DNA of 64,000 nucleotides from Lysobacterales bacterium (lineage in GTDB: Bacteria > Pseudomonadota > Gammaproteobacteria > Xanthomonadales > Rhodanobacteraceae): positions 1 to 64,000 of the forward strand of contig JAFKNA010000005.1 in the NCBI GenBank assembly GCA_017305135.1. The letters run 5' to 3'. The translations under genes and the position numbers were made by a program. The notes below the pieces were generated by a model, which made no database searches, was not told the origin of the DNA, and worked only from the letters and a program-made list of their open reading frames with translations. Within the stretch, counting starts at the first letter, position 1. Every line of letters begins with the position of its first letter. Positions 61,613-64,000 of this stretch are shown here, one piece after another.

Positions 61613-61964
61613 TGACGTCACCTACCCGATCGAAGGCGGTGCGTATCAAGATAGTTGCCGCCTGATTCATGCAGCCAATCGCTTGCTTTCCGGGTCTCGT
61701 TCCGGAGTGCCGCACGTTGCGGCTGGCATGTCGCGCTCCGGGTTGAGCGTGACCGGGCCGATTGGCGTCCAGTTGCGCGTGGCGCCACTCCAGCGACGTG
61801 GATGACGCTCGCGGGCGGCTGGTAGAGCACGGCCGGGCCAGGCGCGGCACCGGAAAGCGCGACGGATGCCGTGGCAGGCGGAGTATTGCGCACTTGCCAG
61901 GCACCAGTTGCGGCGCGACGGGCCATCCTGCCCGGGCAGGCTGGGTGGCCGTGCCTGCCCGCAC

Positions 61965-62969
61965 TCACGGTGCCCGCATCAGGTCCCCGGCCGCCGGCAG
62001 CCACAGGCCATCCAAGCGCAGGCTGCGCGCGGCACGCACGGCATTTGTGCAGGCACGCGCCACGGCGTCGCCGGCCATCATGCAGAGCACGTTGAAGTCG
62101 AGCGCTGGCGCCTGGCCGGTGGCCAGGGCGAACAGGGTATCGCCGTCGCTCATGGTGTGGACGGGGTGGATCGCGCGCGCGAGGCCGTCGTGCCCTGCGC
62201 CGGCCAGACGCTGTGCGCGCGCCTTGGCGAGCGGCGCGTCGGTGGCGAGGACGCCGATGGTGGTGTTGCTGCCGGCCAGAATGGCGATGGGTGGTTCGCC
62301 CGCCAGCGCCGCCCGGGTGCTGTTGCGCAGGCCTGGCCCCTCGCCATTGCGCGCGCCGGCGATCGGCAGGCCGGTTTCGACGTCGACGACGTCACCCAGC
62401 GCGTTGACGGCGACCAGCGCTCCCACGGTGGTACGGCCCACGGTCACGCTGGCGCTGCCGATGCCGCCCATCATCGCGTGCTGCATGCCGAACAGCTTGC
62501 CCACCGTGGCACCGGCACCGGCGCCGATGTTGCCCTGCGCCGGCGGCGCACTGCTGGCAGCCTGGCAGGCGGCGTAGCCGGCGTCGGCACCAGGCCGGAC
62601 GCGGGCATCGCCCAGGTGCAGGTCGAACAGCACGGCGGCGGGCACGATGGGCACGATCTGTCCCGGCGCATCGCCCACTGCCAGGCCAGTGCCGTGCTCC
62701 TCGAGCCAGCGCATCACGCCGGCGGCGGCGTCCAGCCCCCAGGCGCTCCCGCCCGAGAGCAGCACGGCATGCACCGCGTCCACCAGGTTGGCGGGATCAA
62801 GCAGGTCGGTCTCGCGCGTGCCGGGAGCAGCGCCGCGCACGTCCACCCCGCCGACGGCGCCGCCTCCTGCGGCACCCCGGGCCAGCACCACGCTGCAGCC
62901 GGTGGGCCGCTGTGCGCTGGTCCAGTGCCCGACCTCGATACCCCGCACATCGGTGATGCTGCCGTTCAT
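61965..62969 (-). CDS. P1-family (DmpA/BapA-type) peptidase
   Basis: A 334-aa protein of the P1 N-terminal-nucleophile family (self-cleaving beta-aminopeptidases). The N-terminal MNGSITDVRGIEVGHWTSAQ, the glycine-rich GNIGAGAGATVGKLFG and the segment AILAGSNTTIGVLATDAPLA with N-T/S before the nucleophile are characteristic. It has no signal peptide. Its ATG (62967-62969) overlaps the stop of the small exported protein (ATGA). Confidence 0.9.
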   Translation of the reverse strand: MNGSITDVRGIEVGHWTSAQRPTGCSVVLARGAAGGGAVGGVDVRGAAPGTRETDLLDPANLVDAVHAVLLSGGSAWGLDAAAGVMRWLEEHGTGLAVGDAPGQIVPIVPAAVLFDLHLGDARVRPGADAGYAACQAASSAPPAQGNIGAGAGATVGKLFGMQHAMMGGIGSASVTVGRTTVGALVAVNALGDVVDVETGLPIAGARNGEGPGLRNSTRAALAGEPPIAILAGSNTTIGVLATDAPLAKARAQRLAGAGHDGLARAIHPVHTMSDGDTLFALATGQAPALDFNVLCMMAGDAVARACTNAVRAARSLRLDGLWLPAAGDLMRAP

Positions 62970-63289
62970 GCGCCGGAGCCCCGGGCGAGCGTGCTGCGCA
63001 GGCGTTCGGCGCAGGCGTCCGGCACGACCGCGCCAGGCTTCTTGCACGACCGGGCTAGCTCGACGCCAGCGGATCCAGGCGTGTACCGGACCCGCGACTG
63101 GAAAATTGCACGGGATGTGCAATTTTTCGCAAGCTCTGACCGCACGTGCAGCGATTCGCCGGGGACGACCCTGCCTTCCACGCTCAGGACCCGGTGGATG
63201 TCGAGCTTGACCCCGGCGGGCTTCGCAAGGGCAGCGTTCCAGCCTAATGCAGCGAGCGCGACCAGCCCACCGAGCAGGACCCAGCGCAT
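62966..63289 (-). CDS. Small exported protein, unknown
   Basis: A 107-aa protein with a signal peptide (MRWVLLGGLVALAALGWNAALA) and then GVKLDIHRVLSVEGRVVPGE and a C-terminal RSCKKPGAVVPDACAERLRS, with two or three cysteines for a disulfide. No family is recognised. ATG 63287-63289 is chosen as the signal peptide start; another ATG four codons upstream is possible. Coupled to the peptidase downstream (4-base overlap), so it may be an accessory periplasmic protein. Confidence 0.65.
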   Translation of the reverse strand: MRWVLLGGLVALAALGWNAALAKPAGVKLDIHRVLSVEGRVVPGESLHVRSELAKNCTSRAIFQSRVRYTPGSAGVELARSCKKPGAVVPDACAERLRSTLARGSGA

Positions 63290-63365
63290 GCGTGCCTCCA
63301 TCGTCGTTATCCCGCCGCAACCTTAGCGCAGAAGCCGCCGGCGGAACCAGCCGCGCGCGGGAAAT

Positions 63366-63401
63366 GGGGTCAGAGAAAATTTCTCTAATGTTCTCTGACC
63401 C
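63366..63401. repeat. GGGGTCAGAGAA palindrome
   Basis: GGGGTCAGAGAA at 63366 and TTCTCTGACCC at 63391 are inverted with internal AAATTTCTCTAATG. A relative is at 61,555. It precedes the last TA pair. Confidence 0.9.
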
Positions 63402-63527
63402 TGATTTCTCTGCTGGTAAGGCTGCACTGGTGGCAGCCAAACGATTACTGGGCAAGGGCGACGATGCTTGAACAGTACCGATTTCCGTACTAAAGTCGCC
63501 CCAGCTCACTCAACACTCCGCATCGCC

Positions 63528-63797
63528 ATGGAAAACACGCTGACCGTTGCTGAACTCAAACGCCGTGGCGCGGCCGCCATCGAGGACGGTCTTGAGCACG
63601 GACCCATTCACCTGCTCAAGCACAACAAGACTGCGGCGGTGGTGCTCTCTGAAGCCGACTACCGGCGCCTGACTGACGGGCAGCGCAGGAAAATTCCAGG
63701 CATGACCGCCATGCAGTGGTTGCTGGCGCATCCAGGCACCGGGCGACTCGGCAAGCGGGAAATCGATCGCCGCCTGCGTAACGACCGCGACTGGTGA
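63528..63797 (+). CDS. Phd/YefM-type antitoxin
   Basis: An 89-aa protein: MENTLTVAELKRRGAAAIED, LLKHNKTAAVVLSEADYRRL are the Phd pattern; the tail (TGRLGKREIDRRLRNDRDW) binds the toxin. ATG 63528 is preferred; an in-frame ATG at 63468 lies further up. It overlaps the PIN start by four bases (GTGA). Confidence 0.88.
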   Translation: MENTLTVAELKRRGAAAIEDGLEHGPIHLLKHNKTAAVVLSEADYRRLTDGQRRKIPGMTAMQWLLAHPGTGRLGKREIDRRLRNDRDW

Positions 63798-64000
63798 TCG
63801 CCTTTCTCGACTCGAGCGCGATCATCTACCTCGTCGAAGGCAAGAAGCCTTTTGCAGACAAGGTCCGCCGACAGCTGCAGACATTGGCGCTCGCCGACCC
63901 GGCATTGCGCACCGCTGTCAGTCGGCTGGCGTGGCTGGAATGCCGAACAGGTCCGATGAAAGCCGGAGACGTCGAAACACTGGCCATCTATGACGAGTTT
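63794..64000 (+). CDS. PIN-domain toxin (cut by window end)
   Basis: Only 69 codons are visible: GTG start, VIAFLDSSAIIYLVEGKKPF (Asp), then AVSRLAWLECRTGPMKAGDV (Glu). It continues beyond the right edge. The GTG overlaps the antitoxin stop (GTGA). It is the ninth or tenth TA pair of the window. Confidence 0.85.
   Translation, partial: MIAFLDSSAIIYLVEGKKPFADKVRRQLQTLALADPALRTAVSRLAWLECRTGPMKAGDVETLAIYDEF

Noticed and set aside
61584-61964. 126-aa open frame on the minus strand
   Set aside because: No family similarity, no ribosome site and Arg/Pro-rich composition as in shadow frames.

Overview
The window is high-GC DNA from a gammaproteobacterium, most likely of the Xanthomonadales (Lysobacteraceae/Rhodanobacteraceae). 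This rests on the order thrS-infC-rpmI-rplT-pheS-pheT-ihfA-merR-tRNA-Pro, the petABC-sspA-sspB order, a TfpZ-type accessory gene next to pilA, and the abundant palindromic repeats (GTAGGAGCG..., GGGATTGGGGATTCGGGATT...) typical of that order. No species can be named from sequence alone.

Layout. 1-0.7 kb: tail of an IS110-type transposase, a 107-bp tandem repeat and tRNA-Pro. 1-8.9 kb: a minus-strand translation operon, apparently driven from one promoter through a Thr-codon leader and attenuator. 9-13.65 kb: mgtE, tRNA-Asn, a pseudopilin and uvrB, ending at tRNA-Val. 13.7-17.7 kb: a decayed integrated element next to tRNA-Val, with remnants of an IncQ-type RepC, a conjugation coupling protein, AlpA and a tyrosine integrase, plus an intact-looking higBA pair. 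17.7-38.5 kb: ordinary chromosome (TPR-GGDEF protein, ppnN, marC-like, SDR, grxD, sodB, purK/purE, DUF1631, nadC, FHA protein, sspBA, petCBA, HtrA-type protease, lytic transglycosylase) separated by short palindromic repeats.

38.6-44.6 kb: an island of toxin-antitoxin (TA) and related small genes: PIN pairs, two MNT nucleotidyltransferases whose partner genes have lost their 3' ends, an AbiEii-type pair, and Uma2 proteins. It is punctuated by a repeat with a GGCCGGTC palindrome. 44.8-50.4 kb: type IV pilin locus with tfpZ-like gene, sigma-54 promoter, pilA and two tandem polytopic proteins of 682 and 683 aa that probably glycosylate pilin or pilin glycans. 50.5-56.1 kb: a more AT-rich segment with a DUF4160 protein and a surface-glycan cluster (two methyltransferases, flippase-like membrane protein, GT4, GT2).

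56.1-64 kb: the most unusual region. TA modules alternate with copies of a GGGGTCAGGTTCACTTC repeat. Two 816-bp cassettes have this sequence as inverted ends, and each encodes a REP-associated Y1 transposase (RAYT). Both RAYT copies carry a single-base frameshift at different positions, and some toxin genes end inside the repeat, which supplies their last codons. Further PIN modules, a fragment of UDP-galactopyranose mutase and a P1-family peptidase follow. Overall the window pairs a conserved housekeeping backbone with two TA/repeat archipelagos and one degenerate mobile element.
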